Source: Pseudonocardia thermophila
GTDB taxonomy: Bacteria > Actinomycetota > Actinomycetes > Mycobacteriales > Pseudonocardiaceae
Assembly: GCF_900142365.1 (NCBI RefSeq)
Contig: NZ_FRAP01000027.1
Coordinates: forward strand, 1-64,000
Reading direction: 5' to 3'
DNA length: 64,000 bases
Part shown: positions 40,148 through 48,985 of the stretch, in pieces
How positions within the stretch are numbered: the first letter of the stretch is position 1
How the letters are laid out: each line of letters starts with the position of its first letter
Program-made: the position numbers and the translations under genes
Notes under the pieces: model-generated
What the model was told of the DNA's origin: nothing
Seen by the model: the letters and a program-made list of their open reading frames with translations, nothing else
Databases searched by the model: none

Positions 40148-41605
40148 ATGACCGCGTCCGACACCGGTTCGTCCTCCGGGACCTCCACCGCGGCGACCCT
40201 GCGGCTGCCGGCTCTCACCGGGATGGTGGTCGGCTCCATGGTCGGTGCCGGCGTGTTCTCGCTGCCCAGCAACTTCGGCCGCGCCACCGGCGTGCTCGGC
40301 GCGCTCATCGCCTGGGCCGTCGCCGGCGCGGGGATGCTCATGCTGGCGCTCGTCTTCCAGCAGCTCGCCGTGCGCAAGCCCGACCTCGACGCCGGCGTCT
40401 ACGCCTACGCCAAGGCCGGGTTCGGCGACTACCCGGGGTTCATCTCCGCGTTCGGGTACTGGGCGAGCGCGTGCGTCGGCAACGTCACCTACTGGGTGCT
40501 GATCAAGTCCACCCTCGGCGCCGTGCTCCCGGTGTTCGGGGAGGGCGACACGATCACCGCGGTCGTGATCTCGTCGGTCGGGCTCTGGGCGTTCGCGTAC
40601 CTGATCATGCGCGGGGTCAAGGAGGCCACCGGGATCAACGCGGTCGTGACGATCGCCAAGATCGTCCCCATCGTCACCTTCGTGGTGATCGTGATCTTCG
40701 CGCTGGACGCGGGGGTCTTCGCCGAGAACTTCCTCGGCGGTCAGGGGTACGACACCGGGCTCGGAAGCCAGGTGCTGTCCACCATGCTCGTGACCGTCTT
40801 CGTGTTCCTCGGCGTCGAGGGCGCCAGCGTCTACTCCCGCTACGCACGCCGCCGGGAGGACGTCGGCCGCGCCACGGTGGTCGGATTCCTCGGTGTGCTC
40901 GCCCTGTTCGCGTCGGTGACGATCCTGTCCTACGGCGTGCTGCCCCGTCGCGAGCTCGCCGACATGCGACAGCCGTCGATGGCCGGGGTGCTGGAATCGG
41001 TCGTCGGGCCGTGGGGTGCGGCGTTCATCGGCATCGGCGTGATCGTGTCCGTGCTCGGCGCGTACCTGGCCTGGACGCTCATGGCCGCCGAGGTGCTGTT
41101 CGTCGCGGCGAAGAACTCCGACATGCCGCGGTTCCTGCGCCGGGTGAACGCGAAGGACGTCCCGAGCGCCGCGCTGCTGCTGACCAGCGGGCTCAGCCAG
41201 GTCGTGCTGCTGACCACGCTGTGGTCGGACGACGCGTTCACCTTCACCCTCAAACTGTGCACCTCGCTGTCGCTGGTGCCGTACCTGCTCGCGGCCGCCT
41301 ACGCGCTGCGCCTCGGGGTGACCCGGGAGACCTACACCGGTGCCGCGGCCCGCGGGTACGCGCGGGAGTTCACGATCGCGGCGGCCGCGACCGTCTACAC
41401 GCTGTTCCTCGTCGTCGCCGCGGGCGCCCAGTTCCTGCTGCTGTCCTGCATCGTCTACGCGCCGGGCACGGTGTTGTTCCTCCTGGCTCGCCGGGAGCGG
41501 CAGCAGCGCGCCTTCACCCCCGTCGAGCTGGGGTTGTTCGTCCTCGTCGTCATCGGTGCGGTCGCCGGGATCGTCGGCCTCGCCACCGGCTGGGTCCGCA
41601 TCTAG
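40148..41605 (+). CDS. arcD: APC-family arginine/ornithine antiporter, ArcD-like
   Basis: 485 residues from ATG 40148, with GGGGAG before it. Twelve helices are visible. The first has GMVVGSMVGAGVFSLPSNF, the amino-acid-binding Gly-rich motif of the basic amino acid/polyamine antiporter family. The sequence LAWTLMAAEVLFVAAKNSDMP is also characteristic. In the arginine deiminase pathway ArcD brings in arginine and exports ornithine. Its place directly before arcA fits, though no arcB or arcC lies in the window, so the exchanged product could be citrulline. Confidence 0.88.
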   Translation: MTASDTGSSSGTSTAATLRLPALTGMVVGSMVGAGVFSLPSNFGRATGVLGALIAWAVAGAGMLMLALVFQQLAVRKPDLDAGVYAYAKAGFGDYPGFISAFGYWASACVGNVTYWVLIKSTLGAVLPVFGEGDTITAVVISSVGLWAFAYLIMRGVKEATGINAVVTIAKIVPIVTFVVIVIFALDAGVFAENFLGGQGYDTGLGSQVLSTMLVTVFVFLGVEGASVYSRYARRREDVGRATVVGFLGVLALFASVTILSYGVLPRRELADMRQPSMAGVLESVVGPWGAAFIGIGVIVSVLGAYLAWTLMAAEVLFVAAKNSDMPRFLRRVNAKDVPSAALLLTSGLSQVVLLTTLWSDDAFTFTLKLCTSLSLVPYLLAAAYALRLGVTRETYTGAAARGYAREFTIAAAATVYTLFLVVAAGAQFLLLSCIVYAPGTVLFLLARRERQQRAFTPVELGLFVLVVIGAVAGIVGLATGWVRI

Positions 41606-41616
41606 GAGTGGTGTCC

Positions 41617-42854
41617 GTGTCCGAACCCGTCTCCGCAGGCTACGGCGTCCACTCCGAGGTGGGCAGGCTGCGCAAGGTGCTCGTCTGCGCTCCGGGGCTG
41701 GCCCACCGCAGGTTGACCCCGACGAACTGCGACGACCTGCTGTTCGACGATGTGCTGTGGGTGGAGAACGCCCAGCGCGACCACGCCGCGTTCACGGCCG
41801 AGCTGCGTGCCCGCGGGGTTGAGGTCGTCGAGCTGCACGAGCTGCTCGCCGAGACCCTCGCCGTCCCGGGCGCGAAGGACTGGCTGCTCGACCGCAAGAT
41901 CACCCGGACGAGGTGGGCCTCGGACTCGTCGAGCACACCCGCGCCTACCTGGACAGCCTCGATGACCGCGCACTCGCCGAGCACCTGATCGGCGGGCTCG
42001 CCACCGCCGAGCTGCCCGGGGACGTGCGCCCGTCCTACATCGCGCTGACCCGGGAGCAGTCGGGGGTGCGCGAGTACCTGATGCCCCCGTTGCCGAACAC
42101 CCTCTACACGCGCGACACCACGTGCTGGGTCTACGGCGGGCTCACCCTCAACCCGCTCTACTGGCCGGCGCGCCACGACGAGACGCTGCTGATGAAGGCG
42201 GTCTACGCGTTCCACCCGGACTTCGTCGGCTCGACCGTCTGGTGGGGCGATCCCGAGCGCGATTGGGGCCTGGCCACCTTCGAGGGCGGCGACGTCATGC
42301 CGATCGGCAACCGCGCCGTCGCCGTCGGGATGAGCGAACGCACCTCCCGCCAGGCGATCACGCAGTTCGCCGCGGCCCTGTTCGAAGCGGGGACGGCCGA
42401 CCGGATCGTCGTCGCCGGCATGCCCAAGCTGCGCGCCGCCATGCACCTCGACACCGTGTTCACGTTCGCCGACCGTGACCTGGCCACCGCCTACCCCGAC
42501 ATCGTCGACCACATCCACGCGTTCTCCCTGCGGCCGGGCGACCGCACGCCGGTCGAGGTCACCGAGGAGAAGATCTCCTTCGTCGACACGATCGCCGACG
42601 CGCTGGGCCTCGACCACCTGCGCGTCGTCCCGACCGGTGGCGACGTCTACGCCAGCCGGCGCCAGCAGTGGGACAGCGGCAACAACCTCGTCGCCGTCGA
42701 GCCCGGGGTCGTCTTCGCCTACGACCGCAACACCACGACCAACGCGCTGCTGCGGGAGCAGGGTGTGGAGGTGATCGACATCGTGGGCGCCGAGCTCGGT
42801 CGCGGCCGCGGCGGCGGGCACTGCATGACCTGCCCCATCATCCGCGAGCCGTAG
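41617..42854 (+). pseudogene. arcA: Arginine deiminase with one frameshift
   Basis: GTG 41617 has AGGAG at the right distance; GTG 41611 is too close. The product is colinear with ADI: VHSEVGRLRKVLVCAPGLAH, LRARGVEVVELHELLAETLA, then a C is missing near 41905 (ACCCGGACG for ACCCCGGACG). The second frame resumes DEVGLGLVEHTRAYLDSL and runs to the end with FEGGDVMPIGN, MHLDTVFTF and the catalytic Cys in GGGHCMTCPII. Corrected length is 412 residues. Every catalytic feature is preserved, so the break is very recent or is a sequence error. It converts arginine to citrulline and ammonia. Confidence 0.85.
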
Positions 42855-42920
42855 ACCGCGATGCGGATCCCGACCGGTCGACGGCTGACCGGCGGACGAG
42901 CCGGCCGGGGTGGATCGGGC

Positions 42921-42926
42921 TACCCT
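42921..42926 (+). promoter_or_regulatory. -10 hexamer of the M20 amidohydrolase (leaderless)
   Basis: TACCCT lies six bases before the ATG at 42933. Confidence 0.55.
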
Positions 42927-42932
42927 CGTCCG

Positions 42933-44180
42933 ATGCCCACAGGCGACACGTCGGGCGATGCGGCCCTGGCCGGTCTCTACCGTGACCTGCACGCTCACCC
43001 CGAACTGTCGTTCGCCGAGACCCGCACGGCCGGGATCGTCGCCGCCCGGATGCGGGCAGTCGGCCTGGAGGTGACCGAGGGGGTGGGTCGAACGGGGGTG
43101 GTCGGCGTCCTGCGCAACGGCGACGGGCCCACGGCGCTGCTGCGCGCCGACATGGACGGGCTGCCGATGCGCGAGGACACCGGGCTGCCGTATGCCAGCA
43201 CCGCCCGCGGCATCGATCGGGACGGCGCCGACGTCCCCGCCGCCCACTCGTGCGGGCACGACGTGCACGTCACCTGCCTGCTCGGGGCGCTGGCGGAGCT
43301 GGCCGCGGAACGCACGGCGTGGCGGGGCACCGTCCTGGCGGTGTTCCAGCCCGCCGAGGAGATCGGCCAGGGCGCCCAGGCGATGATCGACGACGGTCTG
43401 TACGAGCGGTTCCCGGTGCCTGCGGTGGTGCTGGGCCAGCACGTCGCGCCGCTGCCGGCGGGCACGCTGGCGGTCCGGCCCGGCCCGGCGTTCGCCGCCG
43501 CGGACGCGGTGCGGATCGTGCTGCACGGCCGCGGTGGCCACGGTTCCCGCCCCGAGACGACCGTCGATCCGGTGGTGATGGCCGCGGCCACGGTGATGCG
43601 GCTGCAGACGATCGCGTCGCGGGAGGTCTCCGGCACCGACACCGCGATCGTCACCGTCGGGGCGCTGCGGGCCGGGACCAAGGAGAACATCATCCCGGAC
43701 GATGCGGAGCTGCTGCTCAGCGTGCGGACGTTCGACGAGGGTGTCCGCCGCCGCACGCTCGACGCGATCACCCGGATCGTGAACGCCGAGGCCGCCGCCT
43801 CGGACGCGCCGCGTCCCCCGGACATCGCGCCGATGCACGGGTTCCCCGCCGTCGTGAACGACGTGGACGCCGTGGCCCGCACCCGACCGGCGCTGGAGGG
43901 CGTCGTCGGGGCGGAGCGGGTGTTCGATCCGGGCCCGGTCACCGGCAGCGAGGACGTCGGGCTGCTGGCCACCGCCGCCGGTGCGCCGTGCGTGTACTGG
44001 CTGCTCGGCGGCGCGGATCCGGCGGCCTTCGCCCGGGCCACGTCGCAGGAGGAGGTCGTCGCCGTGGTCGCCGAGCTGCCGTCGAACCACTCCCCGCGCT
44101 ACGCCCCGGTCATCGAGCCGACGATCACGGTCGGGGTGCAGGCGCTGGTCGCCGCCGCGCACGAGTGGCTCCCGGCGTGA
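42933..44180 (+). CDS. M20D-family amidohydrolase (N-acyl amino acid hydrolase type)
   Basis: 415 residues from ATG 42933; the upstream open frame covers the promoter. The metal site is in AHSCGHDVH (Cys107, His109), the acidic pair in QPAEEIGQGAQAM, and further His in GRGGHGSRPE and near the C-terminus. Members hydrolyse hippurate, indole-acetyl amino acids or other N-acyl amino acids. It follows arcA by 78 nt but has its own promoter. Arginine-related substrates such as N-acetylornithine or N-acylarginine are possible. Confidence 0.9.
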   Translation: MPTGDTSGDAALAGLYRDLHAHPELSFAETRTAGIVAARMRAVGLEVTEGVGRTGVVGVLRNGDGPTALLRADMDGLPMREDTGLPYASTARGIDRDGADVPAAHSCGHDVHVTCLLGALAELAAERTAWRGTVLAVFQPAEEIGQGAQAMIDDGLYERFPVPAVVLGQHVAPLPAGTLAVRPGPAFAAADAVRIVLHGRGGHGSRPETTVDPVVMAAATVMRLQTIASREVSGTDTAIVTVGALRAGTKENIIPDDAELLLSVRTFDEGVRRRTLDAITRIVNAEAAASDAPRPPDIAPMHGFPAVVNDVDAVARTRPALEGVVGAERVFDPGPVTGSEDVGLLATAAGAPCVYWLLGGADPAAFARATSQEEVVAVVAELPSNHSPRYAPVIEPTITVGVQALVAAAHEWLPA

Positions 44181-44186
44181 CGCGAC

Positions 44187-44202
44187 CTCTCCGGAAGGGG
44201 AG
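44187..44202. terminator. Short hairpin at a convergent junction
   Basis: CTCTCC-GGAA-GGGGAG pairs over six bases, one of them G-U, with a GGAA tetraloop. It lies between the M20 gene and the opposite membrane protein gene. Confidence 0.4.
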
Positions 44203-44213
44203 CCGGTCGGGGA

Positions 44214-44729
44214 TCAGCGGCGGCGCCTGCGGTGCCGGCCCGGGTTGGGCGACGGCGGCACCGCGTCGAACTCCGGCTCCTCGGGTTCGGGCTCGGGCAG
44301 GCCGAGCACCTTCGGTGCCCGCCATGCCCCCACCATCGGCGCCACCACGGCCGTCGGGCCGATCAGCAGCTGCAGGTAGCCGGGCGCCGTGCCGAGCGCG
44401 GAGAGCAGGCTAGCCAGGGCCAGCACCACGGCCAGCACCAGGATCGCCGTGGCGAGGCGGGCGAGGAACCTGTTGGTCAGGTGCTTGTGCAGCGCCGCGA
44501 GCACTGCGCCGACGGGCAGCGCGAGGACCGCTCCGGCGGCCGCGCCGAGCACGAGGGCGAAGACCAGGTAGAGGATGGCCGTGCCGGCGAGGTCGTCGGT
44601 GTTGCCGGCGCCCACGTCGGGGTGGAGCACACTCGCGGCCACGAACACGAGGACCGCGACGATGCCCGAGAGCGCGCCGGCGAGTGCGCCGGCGCTCAGC
44701 GCCCTGTTCAGCACCACGGTCACCCCCAC
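44214..44729 (-). CDS. Four-helix membrane protein, unknown
   Basis: 171 residues from GTG 44729; GTG 44723 and 44717 are alternatives. It has four hydrophobic helices (ALAGALSGIVAVLVFVAASVL through LLIGPTAVVAPMVGAW). The C-terminal tail is acidic and then strongly basic (EPEPEEPEFDAVPPSPNPGRHRRRRR). It is divergent from dnaE2 with the SOS box between them, 30 nt from its start, so it may also respond to DNA damage. I do not recognise a family. Confidence 0.65.
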   Translation of the reverse strand: MGVTVVLNRALSAGALAGALSGIVAVLVFVAASVLHPDVGAGNTDDLAGTAILYLVFALVLGAAAGAVLALPVGAVLAALHKHLTNRFLARLATAILVLAVVLALASLLSALGTAPGYLQLLIGPTAVVAPMVGAWRAPKVLGLPEPEPEEPEFDAVPPSPNPGRHRRRRR

Positions 44730-44758
44730 ACCGTAACCGGAGCCCTCTGGACACCTCT

Positions 44759-44774
44759 TCGAACCCGTGTTCGA
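44759..44774. promoter_or_regulatory. LexA (SOS) box of dnaE2
   Basis: TCGAACCCGTGTTCGA is a perfect TCGAAC-N4-GTTCGA site. It ends 8 nt before the dnaE2 GTG, so LexA would cover the start region. Confidence 0.9.
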
Positions 44775-44782
44775 CTGGAGGA

Positions 44783-47700
44783 GTGGGATGGAACAACCCG
44801 GACGTGCCGTGGTCGACGCTCCAGGCCGCGCTGTCGGGCCGGGCGGGGCTCCCCGAGCTGGACGGCGGCGACGGTCCGGCGTTCTCCCGCAAGCGCCGCC
44901 CCTACGCGGCCCCCGAGATCCGCCGCGAGGAGCCCGTCGTCCCGTACGCGGAGCTGCACTGCCACTCCAACTTCAGCTTCCTCGACGGGGCGAGCCATCC
45001 CGAGGAGCTGGTCGAGCAGGCGAGCCGGCTGGGCCTGTCGGCGCTGGCGCTCACCGACCACGACGGCATGTACGGGGTGGTGCGCTTCGCCGAGGCGGCG
45101 GCCGAGGTGGGCCTGCCCACCGTCTTCGGCACCGAGCTGTCGCTGGGGCTCGCGGCGCCGCAGAACGGCGTGGCCGATCCCGAGGGGGAGCACCTGCTGC
45201 TGCTGGCCCGCGGACCGGAGGGCTACCGGGCGCTGTGCCGCACGGTGTCGGTGGCTCAGATGCGCGGCCAGGAGAAGGGTCGACCGGTCTACGACCTCGA
45301 CGAGGTGGTCGCCGAGACCGCGGGGAAGGTGCTGGTGCTCACCGGCTGCCGCAAGGGGGCGGTGGCTCGCGCGCTGCGCACCGGCGGGCGCAGCGCGGCC
45401 GCGGCGGCGCTGCGCGGCCTGGTGGAGCGGTTCGGCGCCGACCACGTCGCCGTCGAGCTGACCGATCACGGTTTGCCCACCGACCACGAGCGCTGCGCGG
45501 TGCTGGCCGAGCTCGCCGCCGAGGCCCGGCTGCCCACGGTGGCCACCACCGCCGCGCACTACGCCACTCCCGACCGCTTCCGGCTGGCTACCGCGCTGGC
45601 CGCGGTGCGGGCGCGGCGCAGCCTCGACGAGGCCGACGGCTGGTTGCCCCCGGCGCCCACCGCGCACCTGCGGTCGGGGGCGGAGATGCTGGCCCGGTTC
45701 GAGCACCGCCACCCGGGGGCGGTGGCGCGCGCGGCGGTGTTCGGGGCGGAGTGCGCGTTCGGGATCGAGCTCGTGGCGCCCGACCTGCCCCCGTTCGACG
45801 TGCCGCCGGGGCACACCGAGCGCAGTTGGCTGCGGCAGCTGACCTACCGGGGCATGGCGCGCCGCTACGGCAGCTACGCCGAGGACCCGGTCGCCCACGC
45901 GACCGTCGAGCGCGAGCTGGCGATCATCGAGCAGCGCGGGTTCGCGGGCTACTTCCTGATCGTGCACGACATCGTCGAGTTCTGCCGCCGCGCCGGCATC
46001 CTCTGCCAGGGCCGCGGCTCGGCCGCCAACTCCGCGGTCTGCTACGCGCTGGGCATCACCAACGTCGACGCGGTGCGGATGGGGCTGCTGTTCGAGCGGT
46101 TCCTGTCGCCGGTGCGGGAGGGCTACCCGGACATCGACCTCGACATCGAGTCCGGCCGGCGCGAGGAGGTGATCCAGTACGTCTACCGCCGGCACGGCCG
46201 CGGCTGCGCGGCCCAGGTGGCCAACGTGATCACCTACCGGCCCCGGTCGGCGGTGCGCGACATCGCGAAGGCGCTGGGGTTCTCGCCCGGCCAGCAGGAC
46301 GCGTGGAGCAAGAAGATCGAGCGCTGGGTCGGGCTCGCGGACGGGCCGCTGCCGGAGGGGATCCCGCCCGAGGTGGTCGAGCTGGCCGACCAGCTGCTGG
46401 GCTTCCCGCGGCACCTGGGCATCCACTCGGGTGGGATGGTGATCTGCGACCGGCCGGTGTCGGAGGTCGTGCCGGTGGAGTGGGCGCGCATGTCCGGGCG
46501 CAGCGTCGTGCAGTGGGACAAGGACGACTGCGCGTACGCCGGACTGGTCAAGTTCGACCTGCTCGGGCTGGGCATGCTCACCGCGCTGCACCTCATGCAG
46601 GACCTGGTGGAGGAGCACCACGGTCGCCGGGTGGACCTGCACGAGCTGCAGCCCACCGATCCCGAGGTCTACGCGATGCTGCAGCGCGCCGACTCCGTCG
46701 GGGTGTTCCAGGTGGAGTCGCGCGCGCAGATGGCCACGCTGCCGCGGCTGAAGCCGCGCACGTTCTACGACCTCGTCGTGGAGGTGGCGCTGATCCGGCC
46801 CGGCCCGATCCAGGGCGGCTCGGTGCACCCGTACATCCAGCGCCGCAACGGCGCCCCGTGGGAGCACGACCACCCGCTGCTCAAGGGGGCGCTGGACAAG
46901 ACGCTGGGGGTGCCGCTGTTCCAGGAGCAGCTCATGCAGGTCGCCGTCGACGTCGCCGGGTTCTCCGCCGCCGAGGCCGACGAGCTGCGCCGCGCGATGG
47001 GGGCGAAGCGCTCGCGGGAGCGGATGGAGCGGTTGCGGGAGCGGTTCTACGCCGGGATGGCGGCCAACGGCATCACCGGCGAACTGGCCGACCGGATCTT
47101 CGCGAAGATGCTGGCGTTCGCCGACTTCGGCTTCCCGGAGAGCCACTCGATCAGCTTCGCGTCGCTGGTCTACTACAGCGCCTGGTTCAAGCGGTACTAC
47201 CCGGCGGCGTTCTGCGTGGCGCTGCTGAACTCCCAGCCGATGGGGTTCTACTCGCCGCAGTCGCTGGTGGCCGACGCGCGGCGGCACGGCGTGGTGGCCC
47301 GCGGCCCGGACGTCAACCGCGGCCGGTCGGCGGCGACCCTGGAGAAGGACCCGAACAGCACCGGCGGGGTGGCGATCCGGCTGGGTCTGGCCGATGTGCG
47401 CGGCATCGGCGTCGAGGTGGCCGACGCCATCGACGCCGAACGCGACCGCGGTGGCCCGTTCCGCGACCTCGCCGACTTCGCCCGTCGCACCCGGCTCACC
47501 GCCCCGCAGGTGGAAGCGCTGGCCACGGCGGGAGCGTTCGGCTGCTTCGGCATCGACCGCCGGCGGGCGCTGTGGGCGGCCGGGGTGGTCGCGGCGGTGC
47601 GGTCGGAGCAGCTGCCCGGCACGGAGGTCGGGCTGGACGCGCCCGCGCTGCCCGGGATGACCGACGCGGAGCTGACCATCGCCGACGTGTGGGCCACCGG

Positions 47701-48085
47701 TGTCTCGCCCGACAGCCACCCGATGGAGCACGTGCGGGAGGAGCTGGACCGGCTCGGCGCGCTGCCCGTCGCCGCGCTCGACGGGGTCGGGGCGGTGGCC
47801 GACCAGCCGCCGCGGGTGCTCGTGGGCGGCCTGGTCACCCACCGCCAGCGGCCCGCGACCGCCCGCGGGGTCACGTTCCTCAACCTCGAGGACGAGACCG
47901 GGATGCTCAACGTCGTCTGCTCGGAGGGGTTGTGGGCACGGTACCGGTCGGTGGCGGTGAGCAGCGCGGCGCTGCTGGTGCGCGGCCGGTTGGAGCGCAG
48001 CCCGGAGGGCGTGGTGAACCTCGTGGCCGACCGGCTGCAGAAGCTCCCGCTGGCCGTGCCGGTGCGCAGCCGGGACTTCCGGTGA
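44783..48085 (+). CDS. dnaE2: Error-prone DNA polymerase III alpha subunit DnaE2
   Basis: 1100 residues from GTG 44783, which gives MGWNNPDVPW, matching the MGW start of mycobacterial DnaE2. A GGAGGA lies only one base before the GTG. The PHP domain begins YAELHCHSNFSFLDGAS and has LTDHDGMYG. The palm domain has the catalytic PDIDLDIESGRR, and QVANVITYRPRSAVRDIAKALG follows. The C-terminal OB fold is present (VTFLNLEDETGMLNVV). It works with ImuA' and ImuB in damage-induced mutagenesis. The LexA box confirms SOS control. Confidence 0.96.
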   Translation: MGWNNPDVPWSTLQAALSGRAGLPELDGGDGPAFSRKRRPYAAPEIRREEPVVPYAELHCHSNFSFLDGASHPEELVEQASRLGLSALALTDHDGMYGVVRFAEAAAEVGLPTVFGTELSLGLAAPQNGVADPEGEHLLLLARGPEGYRALCRTVSVAQMRGQEKGRPVYDLDEVVAETAGKVLVLTGCRKGAVARALRTGGRSAAAAALRGLVERFGADHVAVELTDHGLPTDHERCAVLAELAAEARLPTVATTAAHYATPDRFRLATALAAVRARRSLDEADGWLPPAPTAHLRSGAEMLARFEHRHPGAVARAAVFGAECAFGIELVAPDLPPFDVPPGHTERSWLRQLTYRGMARRYGSYAEDPVAHATVERELAIIEQRGFAGYFLIVHDIVEFCRRAGILCQGRGSAANSAVCYALGITNVDAVRMGLLFERFLSPVREGYPDIDLDIESGRREEVIQYVYRRHGRGCAAQVANVITYRPRSAVRDIAKALGFSPGQQDAWSKKIERWVGLADGPLPEGIPPEVVELADQLLGFPRHLGIHSGGMVICDRPVSEVVPVEWARMSGRSVVQWDKDDCAYAGLVKFDLLGLGMLTALHLMQDLVEEHHGRRVDLHELQPTDPEVYAMLQRADSVGVFQVESRAQMATLPRLKPRTFYDLVVEVALIRPGPIQGGSVHPYIQRRNGAPWEHDHPLLKGALDKTLGVPLFQEQLMQVAVDVAGFSAAEADELRRAMGAKRSRERMERLRERFYAGMAANGITGELADRIFAKMLAFADFGFPESHSISFASLVYYSAWFKRYYPAAFCVALLNSQPMGFYSPQSLVADARRHGVVARGPDVNRGRSAATLEKDPNSTGGVAIRLGLADVRGIGVEVADAIDAERDRGGPFRDLADFARRTRLTAPQVEALATAGAFGCFGIDRRRALWAAGVVAAVRSEQLPGTEVGLDAPALPGMTDAELTIADVWATGVSPDSHPMEHVREELDRLGALPVAALDGVGAVADQPPRVLVGGLVTHRQRPATARGVTFLNLEDETGMLNVVCSEGLWARYRSVAVSSAALLVRGRLERSPEGVVNLVADRLQKLPLAVPVRSRDFR

Positions 48086-48091
48086 GCAGGC

Positions 48092-48132
48092 GGTGCGGCC
48101 GCCGCGGACGGAGGAACCGCGGCGGCCGCACC
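48092..48132. terminator. Two-way terminator after dnaE2
   Basis: GGTGCGGCCGCCGCGG and CCGCGGCGGCCGCACC form a perfect 16-bp stem around a 9-nt loop. It lies between the dnaE2 stop and the convergent SatP-like gene. Confidence 0.85.
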
Positions 48133-48137
48133 CGGTT

Positions 48138-48809
48138 TCAGCCGGCGAGCGGAGCGCCGAGCGCGAAGCCCTTCCCGCCGAGCTCGGCGGACATCGCACC
48201 GATGTACATGTAGAGCCCGACCAGGCTGAACGCCAGGCCGACGACGCCGGCGATCGTCAGCCACACCGCGGAGGCGGTGAGCACGGCGAGCAGCACGAGC
48301 GCCACCGCGATGGTGACCAGCACGAACATCACCGTGTACGCCAGCGGTAGCCGGATCGTGGACACCGTCAGGGCGATGAAAGCGACCAGCCAGGCGATCA
48401 GGAACGTGCCCTGGGCCGGGGCAGCCGCGACCGCGTCGACGCCGAGCAGCCCGGAGCCGAGGCCGAAGACCAGGAAGCCGTAGCTGATCCAGAAGGCGGA
48501 GAAGAGCCCGAGGATGCTCCCGACCGCGCTCTGCCCCGCCCGCGCCGCCCAGATCGCGGAGACGAGCAGGCCGAGGCCGGGCACGAACAGCACGAGCGGC
48601 ACGAGCGCGCCGACCCCGGCCGGCGGCAGGTACCCGAGCAGGTAGAGGCTCAGCCCGAGGCCGCCGACGACGAAGCAGGGCAGGCCGAGCAGGGCCGGGT
48701 TGGCAGGTGGCGCCGCGACGGTGGTCGGGGCTTCGGTGGTGACGTCTGGGCTGGTACCGGGGCTGACACCGGGGTTGGCATCGAGACTGGCATCGCCGGA
48801 CACGGACAT
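48138..48809 (-). CDS. GPR1/FUN34/YaaH (SatP-like) acetate transporter
   Basis: 223 residues from ATG 48809, with GGAGGA five bases before it; the longer frame to 48884 has no support. A Thr/Pro/Ala-rich N-terminus is followed by the family motif NPALLGLPCFVVGGLGLSLYLLG. Six transmembrane helices are visible, with GLFSAFWISYGFLVFGLGSG. The family moves acetate and succinate. Substrate is inferred from family membership. It ends against the dnaE2 terminator. Confidence 0.87.
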   Translation of the reverse strand: MSVSGDASLDANPGVSPGTSPDVTTEAPTTVAAPPANPALLGLPCFVVGGLGLSLYLLGYLPPAGVGALVPLVLFVPGLGLLVSAIWAARAGQSAVGSILGLFSAFWISYGFLVFGLGSGLLGVDAVAAAPAQGTFLIAWLVAFIALTVSTIRLPLAYTVMFVLVTIAVALVLLAVLTASAVWLTIAGVVGLAFSLVGLYMYIGAMSAELGGKGFALGAPLAG

Positions 48810-48985
48810 CCTCGTCCTCCACGTTGAGGCGGGCTGCGGGACGGCGTGGACCTGCCGCAGGTGGATGAGCGCCGTCGCGTGCATCGTGATGACGCGCGGA
48901 CGCGCCGGACGTCTCTCTTTGAGACGCAGATCACTCCGGTGTCGGTCCGCCGTGCGGTGCGGAGACCCTCTGAAAGAATGCGGCA

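Noticed and set aside
41901..41910. Programmed ribosomal frameshift in arcA
   Set aside because: No classical slippery heptamer or downstream pseudoknot is visible, and other genes nearby have similar single-base losses, so decay or sequence error is simpler.
44720..48199. A 1159-codon open frame on the minus strand opposite dnaE2
   Set aside because: It is a shadow of the GC-rich third positions of dnaE2, has no recognisable domain and is rich in Arg, Gly, His and Pro, as are other such shadows.
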